DNA from: Diadema setosum
Lineage: Eukaryota > Echinodermata > Echinoidea > Diadematoida > Diadematidae
Assembly: GCA_033980235.1 (NCBI GenBank)
Contig: CM067067.1
Location: forward strand, 34,358,560-34,422,559
Reading direction: 5' to 3'
Length of the DNA: 64,000 nt
The notes under the pieces were generated by a model. That model was given only the letters and a program-made list of their open reading frames with translations, was not told the DNA's origin and ran no database searches. This document shows positions 22,601 to 32,940 of the stretch, one piece after another. Position 1 is the stretch's first letter; each line of letters begins with the position of its first letter. The translations under genes and the position numbers were made by a program.

Positions 22601-23653
22601 GAAACTAGATCATTTTTTTGTCTCTGTCATTGGCCTGCGTAGATCACAAAATGTAGTTACTTTGTTTGTTTATTTGTTAGTTTAACTGTTGGTGTCAGAG
22701 CACTCAAGCTATGTGATTAGATTTGTATGTTCTGGTTGTGTTTTTTCTCCAATTTTCAGTGCTCTGATATGATTGTACCAGTAGAAAGTGACTTGATATT
22801 TTGTGGTATATGTATTATTCTGAATAAGATTGTGAAAGCATGTAATGTGCCTATTTCAAAACTGACTTTTACCAGTCATGAAAAAAAAATCTTTTGAAAA
22901 GCAGGATATTTATTCCAAACATGATCGCAAACTAAAGACAAGCACCTTCTGAAATAAGGTGTAGGGGTACGATGTATTAGCAATATTCACTGCATTTCCA
23001 TGACCTGGATTTTGGTGTTTGTGTTTGAAAATAGTGATTTCATTTGTTGTAGAAAGTTACAGAGGTAACATTCCACTAAGTTGTAAATCTAAAGTACCAC
23101 TAAAGTTGTAAATCTGGTAGTTGTAGTGAAACATGGTAAATGTGTCCAGGCTTTTACTGTACTAATGTTTTAAGTATTTAACATACCCAGTACTTCCCGC
23201 GCCAGTTGATAAGTGTGATGGCCTGTCTCATTTCACTCTGTATCATAAAAACGCTGGTCAACATTGCCATGAAACAGTATGGAACTGAATCAAATCAATC
23301 CAAGTTATTGGGCAGTGCTGTTTTATCAGCAATGATATCAAGCTGCCAAATAAAGTTGAATATCTCGTGGTATGTTCTCTGATTATTTCTTGGAATGTAT
23401 TTTATGTGTAGACAGGTCTTGTCATGTCTTGTATCCACGCCAAGGAGTGGACTGATTCATTTAGTTGGACAGAAGAAGACATGACTTGAATCACTGTGAA
23501 CCTGTTTGACTTCTACTGTACATTAGCAGTGAATGTATATTGTGATTACTTTATTAAAACTAAAAACTGTCCACTATTTGTGAAAATGCAGTGGCTTGGG
23601 TACTTTTCTTTGAATGCATGTATCATGAACGACATGGTTTGTATGAAATCAAG
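19681..23653. other. Intergenic DNA, nothing recognised
   Basis: AT-rich sequence with short homopolymers and one 17-base tandem duplication (21159-21192). No exon with family similarity was found on either strand. Confidence 0.5.
21159..21192. repeat. 17-base perfect tandem duplication
   Basis: CCATTATTGGAAGAGAG twice in direct succession. Confidence 0.9.
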
Positions 23654-23842
23654 TACTGTAAAACCAGAAATGTTTACTTGCATGTTGCATTATACTTTGG
23701 TGAATTTCGCTGGGAGCCAAAGTTGGCAAAAGTAAGATTTATTGGAAAGTTTTTGCATACACATGTAGTATACTTGTGACTTTTTCATGGTCAGCAATTT
23801 GATGACAAGTTTCATGTTGCAACTGTTTCTGGTTTTACAATA
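23654..23842. mobile_element. TACTGTAAAA-family miniature element, copy 3
   Basis: Left TACTGTAAAACCAGAAA and right TTTCTGGTTTTACAATA form 17-base inverted ends with one mismatch and TA at both edges. The interior has TGGTGAATTTCGC. Non-coding. Confidence 0.65.
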
Positions 23843-23907
23843 CTGCAATGAATGTCATGTGGTACCAATTTGACCAATCACAAATCTAGTTATGAATACA
23901 CTACAGT

Positions 23908-24079
23908 AAGCAAATAATCAACGTTGGTGAAGGTGATGGGACAAACTATCACTTCCGAGGCGATCGGGATGTAGCTATCTTTACGAAGCGCAGCTGAGGA
24001 AAGATAGCGTACACATTCAGATCGCCGAGGAAGTGATAGTTTGTCTCATTGCCTGAAACTAAAAGTTGATTATTTGCTT
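23908..24079. repeat. Palindromic repeat with perfect 15-base ends
   Basis: AAGCAAATAATCAAC and GTTGATTATTTGCTT are exact inverted copies. Internal arms also pair: AAACTATCACTTCC with GGAAGTGATAGTTT, GGCGATC with GATCGCC, and AGCTATCTTT with AAAGATAGC. It may be part of a larger element reaching the hairpin at 24246. Confidence 0.7.
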
Positions 24080-24245
24080 TTTATTCCACATCTAGGGTCC
24101 TAGATATTCCCATTTTATTCCACATCTGAAACTGCTTTAGCTGTCTTTAGGTGTCCTCAGGGCTTGGGTTACGTACGTAGTTTACTTTGACGTATGCACG
24201 TAGATGACAAAACAATGAATTTGCTCCGCGCCCTGCGCGTGGCAC

Positions 24246-24327
24246 CGAAATAAAAGTGCGTTGCACTGTGGTCTATCACTTGACCCAGGTCAAATGATAC
24301 ACCACAGTGCAACGCAATTTTATTTCG
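24246..24327. repeat. Long hairpin, about 40-base arms
   Basis: CGAAATAAAA then GTGCGTTGCACTGTGG on the left faces CCACAGTGCAACGC and ATTTTATTTCG on the right. The inner TATCACTTGACC pairs with GGTCAAATGATA with one mismatch. Confidence 0.8.
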
Positions 24328-24621
24328 CGCATATTCAAAATTTTAAGTTATATAATGCATTAGGACTGTGTGGACTAAAAGATCAGCAAAACAAAATGAC
24401 TATCATCATAGAGTGTAACAAACTTTTCTTCTCAGGTGATGTGATGGGAAAAACTATGCTTTATCCCGTGATCAGCTCTTGACCAATCCTATAGCAAGAT
24501 TCTTAGTACGCGGAATATAAAAATAATTATATGGACACCAACCCTCAAAAGAGCGCATTTAACTCACAAAAGGGGGCAGCTCTTTTGCATGGTGAATATG
24601 TGGCAAGTGCCTCTCCCCTCT

Positions 24622-24637
24622 CCCCCCCCCCCCCCCC
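24622..24637. repeat. C homopolymer, 16 bases
   Basis: Uninterrupted C run preceded by CT-rich sequence. Confidence 0.9.
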
Positions 24638-24805
24638 ATGGTCCTACTAAGTCATTGACATTAACCATGAATGCCTGTGGTGTATGGGTGTGAGTGCATC
24701 TGTTTGTGTCTATGTGTTTGTTTGTTTGTTTATGTGTGTGTGTGTACTTTTGCTCATTTCATTGCACTTAGTAAAATAAGTGAAGTAAAAGATAAGTAAG
24801 TAAAG

Positions 24806-25018
24806 TACTGTAAAAGTGGATATTTTCGCGGGACTAATTTTTCGCGCTAGGCCGGGTCAGAAGAGTTTCGCGTGTTTTTAATCCCGCGGAATCAAGACAT
24901 CATGCACAGGAACGTATGGCAAGCAAAAATATTCGCGTGTTTTTAATTTCGCGCTAGTTTCTGGTTGCGCGAAATGCGCGAAAATTTCAACACCGCGAAA
25001 ATTTCCACTTTTACAGTA
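24806..25018. mobile_element. TACTGTAAAA-family miniature element, copy 4 (best preserved)
   Basis: Left TACTGTAAAAGTGGATATTT and right AAATTTCCACTTTTACAGTA are inverted with one mismatch, followed inward by TCGCG/CGCGA. TA at both edges. The interior is rich in CGCGAAA motifs. 213 bp, no coding capacity. Confidence 0.8.
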
Positions 25019-25178
25019 AGCTTTAAAGCTAAGTCAAGGATCCCAACACATCTTGTCTCAACATTGTTGTGTTCAGCCCAAACAGTAAAATGCATGGTAT
25101 CTTCTTCAATTTCTATTTATAAAAATATGATTTTCACAGTAAATTAGAAGTGCAAATATGTGTGATGATATGTTCATC

Positions 25179-25632
25179 TTAAAGGGCCCCTGAAATCCAA
25201 ATGCATGTTGATTTGTGTTGATTTATGATACCCTCAACATCACTTTTGCGGTGAAACAAATATCTAGAAACAGCTAGACTCAGCATAACTTGCATGTTTC
25301 TGTGATATTGATGTGACTAACAAAAGACATGCGAGGAAATATGCAAGTTATGCTGAGTCTAGGGGAAGGTGTATTCCAATGTCTTTTGTTAAACATTTCA
25401 GTACTTTAGCAATGATGGACAAATGAGGTCATCTGAGGAATATTGGTTTGGAAGGATTTTTTATGGGCATTCCCAAGTAATCTCAAGAAAAATAGAAGAA
25501 GAAAAAAATCGTTAAAAATATATGGAATGTTTCTAGATCGTCATTGTTTCACCACAAAAGTGATGTTGAGGGTATCATAAAATCATAAATCAACACAAAT
25601 CAACATGCATTTGGATTTCAGGGGCCCTTTAA
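25179..25632. mobile_element. TTAA-flanked palindromic element, family C
   Basis: TTAA at both edges. Ends AGGGCCCCTGAAATCC and GGATTTCAGGGGCCCT are exact inverted copies, and pairing continues through AAATGCATGTTGATTTGTGT. A second inner inverted pair, AGACTCAGCATAACTTGCA and its complement, lies in the left half. 454 bp, non-coding. Confidence 0.85.
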
Positions 25633-25890
25633 TTTGTGAATTTGTTTGAAAGATAAATGTCGGAAGGGATATCATGTTATTCCTGGCAGAACGCGAGTGT
25701 GTGAAGCCGTTTTACCGGTAGATGGCGCTATACTAAATGTGGGTTGGTGTTACAATGCCCCCGCGACAGATGAGAACGATTTTATTGCAGTCACCCCAGC
25801 AAAGAAGGAAGTAGGCCTATACTAGCGTTTAGTACTGGACATAAACCAAGTGAAAGATAATCATATTTCCTTCTATCTCTCCCTCTTCTT

Positions 25891-25891
<1 letters not shown>

Positions 25892-25925
<34 letters not shown>
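25892..25925. repeat. (CT)n microsatellite
   Basis: CT dinucleotide run in a wider pyrimidine-rich stretch. Confidence 0.9.
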
Positions 25926-25927
<2 letters not shown>

Positions 25928-26110
25928 CTCTTTCTCTCTATATAATTATTTCTCTCTTTTTATCATTATTTACTCTACACACATTTATCAACTTGTGTAA
26001 AATTCGGTTGGCGGAAATCATTTTTTGCAGTGATCGTATTAACTTAATATCTTGCCCTACCCATCCTCTGACTTCAGTGGGACCAGTGAAACCACCGGTT
26101 ACAGTAAGCT

Positions 26111-26512
26111 GTTCCGAGGGTTAATCATTCCGGAGGTTCGTACCGTCGAAGGTTAATTATTCCGAGGTTCGTTCATCCGAAGGTTTGTTTCTGAAAATAA
26201 AATGAGGTTCGTTTGATATTCCGAAAGTTCGTTGGTCCAAAAGCGAAATAAGATTCGTTAGTCCGAAGCTCTGTTAATCCGAAAATAAAATGATCTGTTA
26301 GTCAAAAGGTTCGATAGTCGAAAATGAAATGAGGTTCGGAACTTTCGGATTAACCAACCTTTTCCTTTTTTTTTTTTTTTTTTTGACTACGAACCTTCGG
26401 AATAACACCACACATGTTCGGATTTATGAACACTTGTTCATTTTCGGACTATCAAACGAACATTGAGTTATACAGAATTTGTGTGATTCGGAATAACGAA
26501 CCTTCGGAAAAC
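26111..26512. repeat. TTCCGAAGGTTCG degenerate palindromic array, copy 1
   Basis: Variants of GGTTCGTT-ATTCCGAA recur about every 20 to 45 bases in the left part, and the inverse form CGGAATAACGAACCTTCGG in the right part, with a T run between. The two halves therefore fold on each other. Related to 29510-29905. Confidence 0.7.
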
Positions 26513-26791
26513 AAACGTCACTCGAAACCACCTCCAATCCCCTCTATTTCTAACACAGTTCTTCACTTCACACTGAGATACGTGTCAAGGTTTATTTCTG
26601 CCCACGCACAGATGTTGCCTTCCCATCCCCCTTTCGTTGTTTTCCTCGTAAGCGTTTTCCTCTAATTCGCTATGAATCAGGATGCATAATTTAAGAAAAA
26701 AATAGTGGGCAACACACTAGATTTTTTAAAGCAATAAGTGAATCATGGCGTATATAATTTTCAAGTGACTTTATGTTGTTTTGTTCATTAT

Positions 26792-28150
26792 ACACTGCAA
26801 AAAGTCCGGTGTTAAATATAGAAACACCGATCTGGTGTTAAATTCCAGGTGCTCATCTTTGGTGTTAAATTAACACCTCCTGGTATCACTTCAATGTATG
26901 AAATTGTTTTTTTTTTTTAATAGTTAATAAGTATTGTTTTTCTTGTTGATTTTGAACTTTAACAAGACGATCAAGAACTTTCCGGTAAAGTACTTGATTT
27001 TTGAAAAAAAAAAAGTGTGAAAACATTTACACCACAATAATACTAGTTGGTGTGGTCTCCTATTGAAGCTGGACGGGTGTTATGCCATCGACATCAACAC
27101 CAGTAATATCAGTTCAACACTATGTGGTGTCATTGTTGAATTAGCACCAAGGTAGTGTCAAAATATCACCAGTAGCTACAGTGTAAAATTGCACCACAAT
27201 GTGCCAGGTGAACACTTTTCAACATCATTACAAAATACTTTCTACACCTGTCGGTGTGGTCCTCTATTGACGCTTGGTTAGTGTTAGATTTAACACCCAT
27301 GGTGTTTAGCTTGCAATACAATTCCACGTCATGTTTGGTGTATGTTTTTTAATCATCATTTTAGTTCGATTTTGTTGATCAAGAATTTTCCGATAAAGTA
27401 CTTGATTTTTGAAAAAAAAATGTATAAACACATTTACACCACAATAACACCAGTTGGTGTGGTCTTCTATTGAAGCTGGACGGGTGTTATACCATTGACA
27501 TTAACACCAGCAATATCAAATCAACACCATGCGGTGTCATTGTTGAATTAACACCAAGGTAGTGTCAAAATATCACCAGTAGCTACAGTGTCAAATTGCA
27601 CCACAATGTGCCAGGTGAACACTTTTCAACATCATCACAAAATACTTTCTCTACACCTGTCGGTGTGGTCCTCTATTGACGCTTGGTTAGTGTTAGATTT
27701 AACACCCATGGTGTTTAGCTTGCAGTACACTTCCACGTCATGTTTGGTGTTTGTTTTTTAATCATCATTTTAGTTCGATTTTGTTGATCAAGAATTTTCC
27801 GATAAAGTACTTGATTTTTGAAAAAAAAAATGTATAAACACATTTACACCACAATGACACCAGTTGGTGTGGTCTTCTATTGAAGCTGGACGGGTGTTAT
27901 ACCATTGACAGTAACACCAGCAATATCAAATCAACACCATGCGGTGTCATTATTGAATTAACACCAGCGCAGTGTCAAAAATATCACCAGATACCGTGTC
28001 AAATTAACACCACGAAGTGCCAGGTGAACACTTTTCAACACCATCACAATACATTTTCTACACCTGTGGGTGTGGTCCTCTGTTGACATTTGATCGGTGT
28101 TAGATTTAACACCCAAGGTGTTAAATCTAACACCGATGTTTTTACAGTGT
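26792..28150. mobile_element. 1.36-kb miniature-type element with internal tandem repeats
   Basis: Outer ends ACACTGCAAAAAGTCCGGTG and its inverted partner (CACCGATGTTTTTACAGTGT) mark a transposon-like unit. Inside, a unit of about 408 bases is repeated about three times; CATTTACACCACAATA starts at 27024, 27431 and 27841, giving periods of 407 and 410. TTAACACC/GGTGTTAA motifs occur throughout in both orientations. The first two full units are very similar and the third diverges toward its end. No clear target duplication and no gene. Confidence 0.75.
28093..28137. repeat. Perfect 21-base-arm hairpin
   Basis: ATCGGTGTTAGATTTAACAC plus C, spacer CAA, then its exact complement. It is located at the right end of the 1.36-kb element. 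Confidence 0.85.
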
Positions 28151-29509
28151 GGTGAGAAGTCTAAAATTATTTGTAATTTCCAAATTGCCTGTGAATCTAT
28201 GGTCAAGCGAGCTTGATAGATTTATTCATTCAACATTAGATCGACTAGTTTAAATATTCTTTGACAAATCAAAGTTTGGCTATAGGTTGTATGTTGGCCG
28301 TTAGACTGACCGTAATAAATTCCCGTTTACCCGCCTTTATTATGTCTAATTTGTTTACCAGATGAAGAAGATAATGACACAAAATGTGTAATATTGATCC
28401 TGCTATGTGGTGGGAATTGGGTTGGTGGTATAAGGAAGTGACACAAATCGCATATGAGAACAAAGCAAATATTTTAGTCTATGGATTCAGAGGCATAATT
28501 TTGCACAGTATATGCAAAACATTTTAACGTTGAAATGACGTGTTTGAGAATTTAATGCGTGTGTATGGGGCCCGTTGTCTTGATTGGTTAATTTGGTTCT
28601 TTGAATGGGACATCATTTCATGCACCAATATATTAGAAACGACGTATGATGTGACATGGAGCAAACTTAATTCCTGAATCAAAGACAAATTCCATCCTTG
28701 TAAGTTGAGTGGGAAAAGAAATTATCAAGAAAAATACTTTTTTTTGGAAAACCTATATCGCACACACCATTTTTCTTTGGACCAGGGAATCGATGAATAA
28801 GATACATCTTTGCTGGAAAAGAACCTATTTAGTTTTTTTTAAATTCATTATTTACAGTTTAAACGACAAATTTGCTAAAACGCCCCAAGCTCAGATTCGC
28901 AACAAAAAAAAAACCCCCGAAAAAATAGCGTTTTCATAGTTATTATGGAAAAACTATTTTCTTCATGATGGACGGCATGTGAAAATGGCAAGGGGGCGTA
29001 ATCGTAAGCTTATGCATAATGATGATTGCCTGGGAATTGGGCACTGAAGAGAGAGGAAAACGAGAAAGCAAAGTGGAAAATATTGTGCTTGAAATAGTCC
29101 TACAAGGTGCATCTTGCTGTGGGTAAATGTGCATGAACCTCAAAATAATACTTAATTATTATCTGCAAAAATAATGTATATCATTTATTTGTTAGATCTG
29201 ATTTAAAGAGATAGCCATAACTGAATTTGATTATATAAAGGCCTATGATACAACAGTTTACTTAGATATTTTGTAATGCGATTCTGCTGTCAGACATTAT
29301 CATCAATTCAATATGTATTTGGACAGTAAATATTTGTTAATAGTTACCATGAAGGCTTAAGTGCTGTTTGTGATCTGGTGTTTTATGTGAGTTTTGTCTC
29401 ACCTCCCTGGTTATTTCAAAAGTAACTCTTTAGTGTAATATACGCACTATTCTTGTTCATTTCGGACTCTAAGGAATCTTCCGAAAAACGGCGCAAAATC
29501 ATGGGTGCT
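28151..29509. other. Intergenic DNA, nothing recognised
   Basis: AT-rich sequence without convincing coding or repeat structure; short A runs near 28900. Confidence 0.5.
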
Positions 29510-29905
29510 GTTGTTATTCCGAAGGTTCGCTATTCCGAAGGTTCGTTAATCCGAAACACGCAAATTCCCTATTACCTAGAGGTTCGTTAATCCGAAAATG
29601 AAAAAGGGTTCGTTAATCCGAACATTATTTTGTGGCGTTATTCCGAAGGTTCGTTATTCCGAAGATTCGTTGATCCCAAAATGAAATTCGGAACAACGAA
29701 CCTTCGGAATAACGAATCTTTGGACTAAAGAGCCTTCGGAATAACGAGCTGTAACCCAAAATTATACCTGGATTAAGGAACCCTATAATACCATTTTCGG
29801 AAAGAGCATCTCGGTATACAGAATTCGTGCATGTGATGCGGAATTACGAACCTTCAGAATAAGGAACCTTATTTCATTTTCGGATAAATGATCTTTCGGA
29901 ATACA
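29510..29905. repeat. TTCCGAAGGTTCG degenerate palindromic array, copy 2
   Basis: Same design as 26111-26512: forward units (GGTTCGTTAATCCGAAAA) in the left half, inverse units (CGGAATAACGAACCTTCGG-like) in the right half. Confidence 0.7.
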
Positions 29906-30483
29906 TCACCTAATCTAATCTTTTGAGGCTGCGCTCTCCTTTACAAGCATTATAAAGTACATAATTATCTCGTATCAATTCATCACCTATTAATTATCCC
30001 TGCATTAGGAATTTACCAAAGGCAATGTCACCATTGCGCACGCACAAATCACACAGTCATCTTTTACACAATTTAGTGACTTTGTGCTTAGCCATTTTGT
30101 TTGATACGTGCTGTAACATTTTATACACCAATACAATGACGTCATATAATGTCAATCGTCCAAGAGCTCCGCCTGCCTTCATGTTTTCTTATTTTTTTAT
30201 TTGTTGTTTTATATGTCTTACCATCATCACACACATTCCGTGACATAAATTTCAGTGCCATCGCAAAGGATGTATGATATATTTTTACAGACAAAAAGCA
30301 TTAACCTCAAAGTTTAGTATACCTCTGGTTTAACTAATGAAGCAAAATGTTCAGCAAGCAGAAGGACAATATACAGCGACCCTTTAGCCAATTAGTACTC
30401 GTATAGATTGATTTGACGTATCCGGGGTATACACGCAGAGTGACTTCTTCTACAATGTTCTACACACAGAAAAAGAGGAGAAA

Positions 30484-30513
30484 GAAAAAAGAAAGAAAGA
30501 AAGAAAGAAGGAG
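30484..30513. repeat. (AAAG)n microsatellite
   Basis: GAAA tetranucleotides with minor interruptions. Confidence 0.85.
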
Positions 30514-30737
30514 GTTAACTACTTCCGCTTAAACAAGGACTGGACAAAGGGGGTTAATTATCGCACCTGTTTCATCAGCTGAGACATTGTGTATAGTGGG
30601 TGGGCACCTTTTGACGCTCTCTGGGACGATCTCTGCACCCTTAGGCTGCACCTTCGACACACTTTTTTATGTCACATGCAGCTTTGGAGCGTTGGCGCTT
30701 TGGATCACCGACGCGAACGCCGAGACGCCGCTATTAG

Positions 30738-30739
<2 letters not shown>

Positions 30740-30770
<31 letters not shown>
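30740..30770 (+). repeat. A homopolymer, 31 bases
   Basis: A run followed by about 60 bases of A-rich sequence. The preceding 150 bases are CpG-rich, so a retroposed RNA with a poly(A) tail is possible, but I see no tRNA-like promoter boxes or target duplication. Confidence 0.85.
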
Positions 30771-30771
<1 letters not shown>

Positions 30772-30870
30772 GAAACAAAAAAAAAAACACACAACAGCAA
30801 AACAAAACAGAAACAAAACAAACAAATAAAATGGTGTTCTGCACATGCGCGAGACACAGCGTCGCAGACC

Positions 30871-30879
30871 TATAAAAAG
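30871..30879 (+). promoter_or_regulatory. Candidate TATA box
   Basis: TATAAAAAG in a CpG-rich setting (GCGCGCTAC follows). It would place initiation near 30900. No gene start is recognised downstream; the next + strand coding exon is at 51701. It could serve a distal CDC42SE promoter or a non-coding transcript. Confidence 0.3.
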
Positions 30880-31459
30880 CGCGCTACAAATTCGTGTTCA
30901 AACCGCAGTTGCCATGTTCACGCGTATGAAAATCTACAGCAATTCATCTGTTCTGACAATACTACTGTAGTTCATGAAAGTAGTTTTGTGTGTACTGTGA
31001 AGACACAGTTGCATTCTGTAATATGTGAACAACTGGTTACGATATGGTGGGAAAATGTTCTGGAAAATACAGGTGGCGTAATTAAAGTTGTCTTGGAAGT
31101 TTTTCTTCAAAGCTCATTTACGTATATTCTATGAAGACGTAAATCTCCGAACTGTCGTTTTTACATGCATTCATTACATCAGTTCAACATGATCATGCAT
31201 GTCTTCAAAATATCCTCAAGATTTGCCATTCATGGAGAACAAGGTCAGTCCAGTTGAAAAAAGAAAAGATAAGTTCGATTTGAAATGATTCGTTATTTCC
31301 TTAATTCAGTTTAATAGTTTAATAATCTTGTTTGTATTTCTATTCACAGAATTGTTCGATTTATTGTGATTCATTGATAGATCGCTCACTCGATTAACTG
31401 ATTGACTGACTGATTGAATGCTTAATTAATTGATTAATTGATTGATTCATTGATCTGTG

Positions 31460-31699
31460 TATTTATTTATTTATTTATTCATTCATTCATTCATTCATTC
31501 ATCCATCCATCCATCCATCTATTCATTCATTCATTCATTCATTCATTCATTCATTCATTCATTCATTCATTCATTCATTCATTCATTCATTCATTCATTC
31601 ATTCATTCATTCATTCATTCATTCATTCATTCATTCATTCATTCATTCATTCATTCATTCATTCATTCATCCATCCATCCATCCATCTATTCATTCATT
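31460..31699. repeat. (ATTC)n microsatellite, about 240 bases
   Basis: Near-perfect ATTC array bracketed on both sides by the same block of CATC repeats plus TATTC. It produces Ile-His-Ser-Phe open frames in several registers; none is a gene. Confidence 0.95.
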
Positions 31700-31749
31700 T
31701 TGCCAAAGCATGCTCAGGACGGCATTGTATACAGATTTTTCCAGTACAC

Positions 31750-32858
31750 ACAGTAAATTGCTCACAACTGCGCAGCCCGCGAGCGGCAGGAGCTCAGCAC
31801 ACACAAACGGGCGCGCGTACGTTTTTCATACAAGTACACCACAGCAAACCGAGCTCAGTGATATTCCCACCGTACCCACACACAGCTTGCTCCAGTATAC
31901 TAGTAGTGCGTGTGTAAATCATACAGCTAAAATACTTCCGGGATTGAACGTCTCCATCCATGTACGTAAAGCTGTTGTTCGGAATCCCGCTTCACACACG
32001 CAAGGAAACCGAGAATTCGAAAGTCTGAGGCGTGAACTTGATTAACAATATCACTTTCTTCTGGATTAAGGTAATATTCGAATTCATATCATGAGTGTAC
32101 CCGTACTTTACTCTGCATCATATCCACGAGTAAGATGGAATTGGAATATTGTTACCACTGTTAATAGACGTTGTTTCTCGAAAAAGAGATTTGAATTAAC
32201 CCATACACATTTACACGTTACTTGGTATTGCCATTGCCTTTTACCGTGCGGTTTAAGAGTAGGCCTAGCCCCATTACAAGTGCATAAAAATGTTAGCTCA
32301 ACTCAACTCAGCTCAGCTGTGCCTATTGTAGCCTTACAGAATAGATTCCTAGGGCTAGGCAAGGTCAACTTTCGAAACTTTCTCTGCTGACTGTGCTGTG
32401 GGCTTTCTTCCAAATGACTAGTCCATACAGCCTGTAGCCTATATATGGTTGAGGGGTCTAGATATCGCGCACGAAAATTTGAAATGCTCTTATAATAGAA
32501 GTTATTCCATAATCGTACCTGAATTTCTCAATGAATATCACGAAAATGCAGAAAAATCACCTCCCAGAATCTCCTGATGATACGATGACGGAGTAGTGCG
32601 CTGTCGCCGTTTGTATGTCGGACTTTTTTTTATGCGTTCACCTTCTCGGGGTATGTAAAGATCGCGCAGCTGCCCTATGTAGTTTTATGCGTGAAAGTGT
32701 CTGCCCCTCTCTGCGGCTGAACGTCCTTCGGCTTTCGTAGAATATTATAAACGATCGATCGAACAAAATACGAATTCTATCGGCTACGATCATACGAACG
32801 AGACAAGCGAGACGACACGTCTTGGCTACAACATCCTTAAAAAAGATTTTAAGCTAAG
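31750..32858 (+). promoter_or_regulatory. CpG-enriched region with splice-donor candidate
   Basis: CpG is much denser than in flanking sequence, notably near 31775-31820 and 32600-32830. The latter ends in CTAAG|GTAGGT (donor candidate at 32859) and lacks transposon structure. This resembles a promoter plus non-coding first exon, and the next coding exon on this strand is CDC42SE. An alternative candidate is 39814-40196, with TTTATATATA and AGAAG|GTAGGA. Both are inference. Confidence 0.3.
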
Positions 32859-32880
32859 GTAGGTAAATTATAACGTAAAA

Positions 32881-32940
32881 AATTGGAAATTTAGTGAAAA
32901 ATTTGTTCCAAAAAATTGGAAATTTAGTGAAAAATTTGTT
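32881..32940. repeat. 33-base tandem duplication
   Basis: AATTGGAAATTTAGTGAAAA then ATTTGTT occurs twice with a period of 33. Confidence 0.85.

Noticed and set aside
30589..31134. 181-codon frame on the + strand
   Set aside because: It runs through the 31-base A homopolymer and A-rich tail, giving Lys and Asn runs; the frame is an effect of low complexity.
31460..31699. CRISPR-like or spacer-repeat array
   Set aside because: A plain tetranucleotide microsatellite without spacers; the genome is animal.
31438..31917. 159-codon frame of Ile-His-Ser-Phe repeats
   Set aside because: Translation of the ATTC microsatellite; open in all registers because the unit contains no stop.
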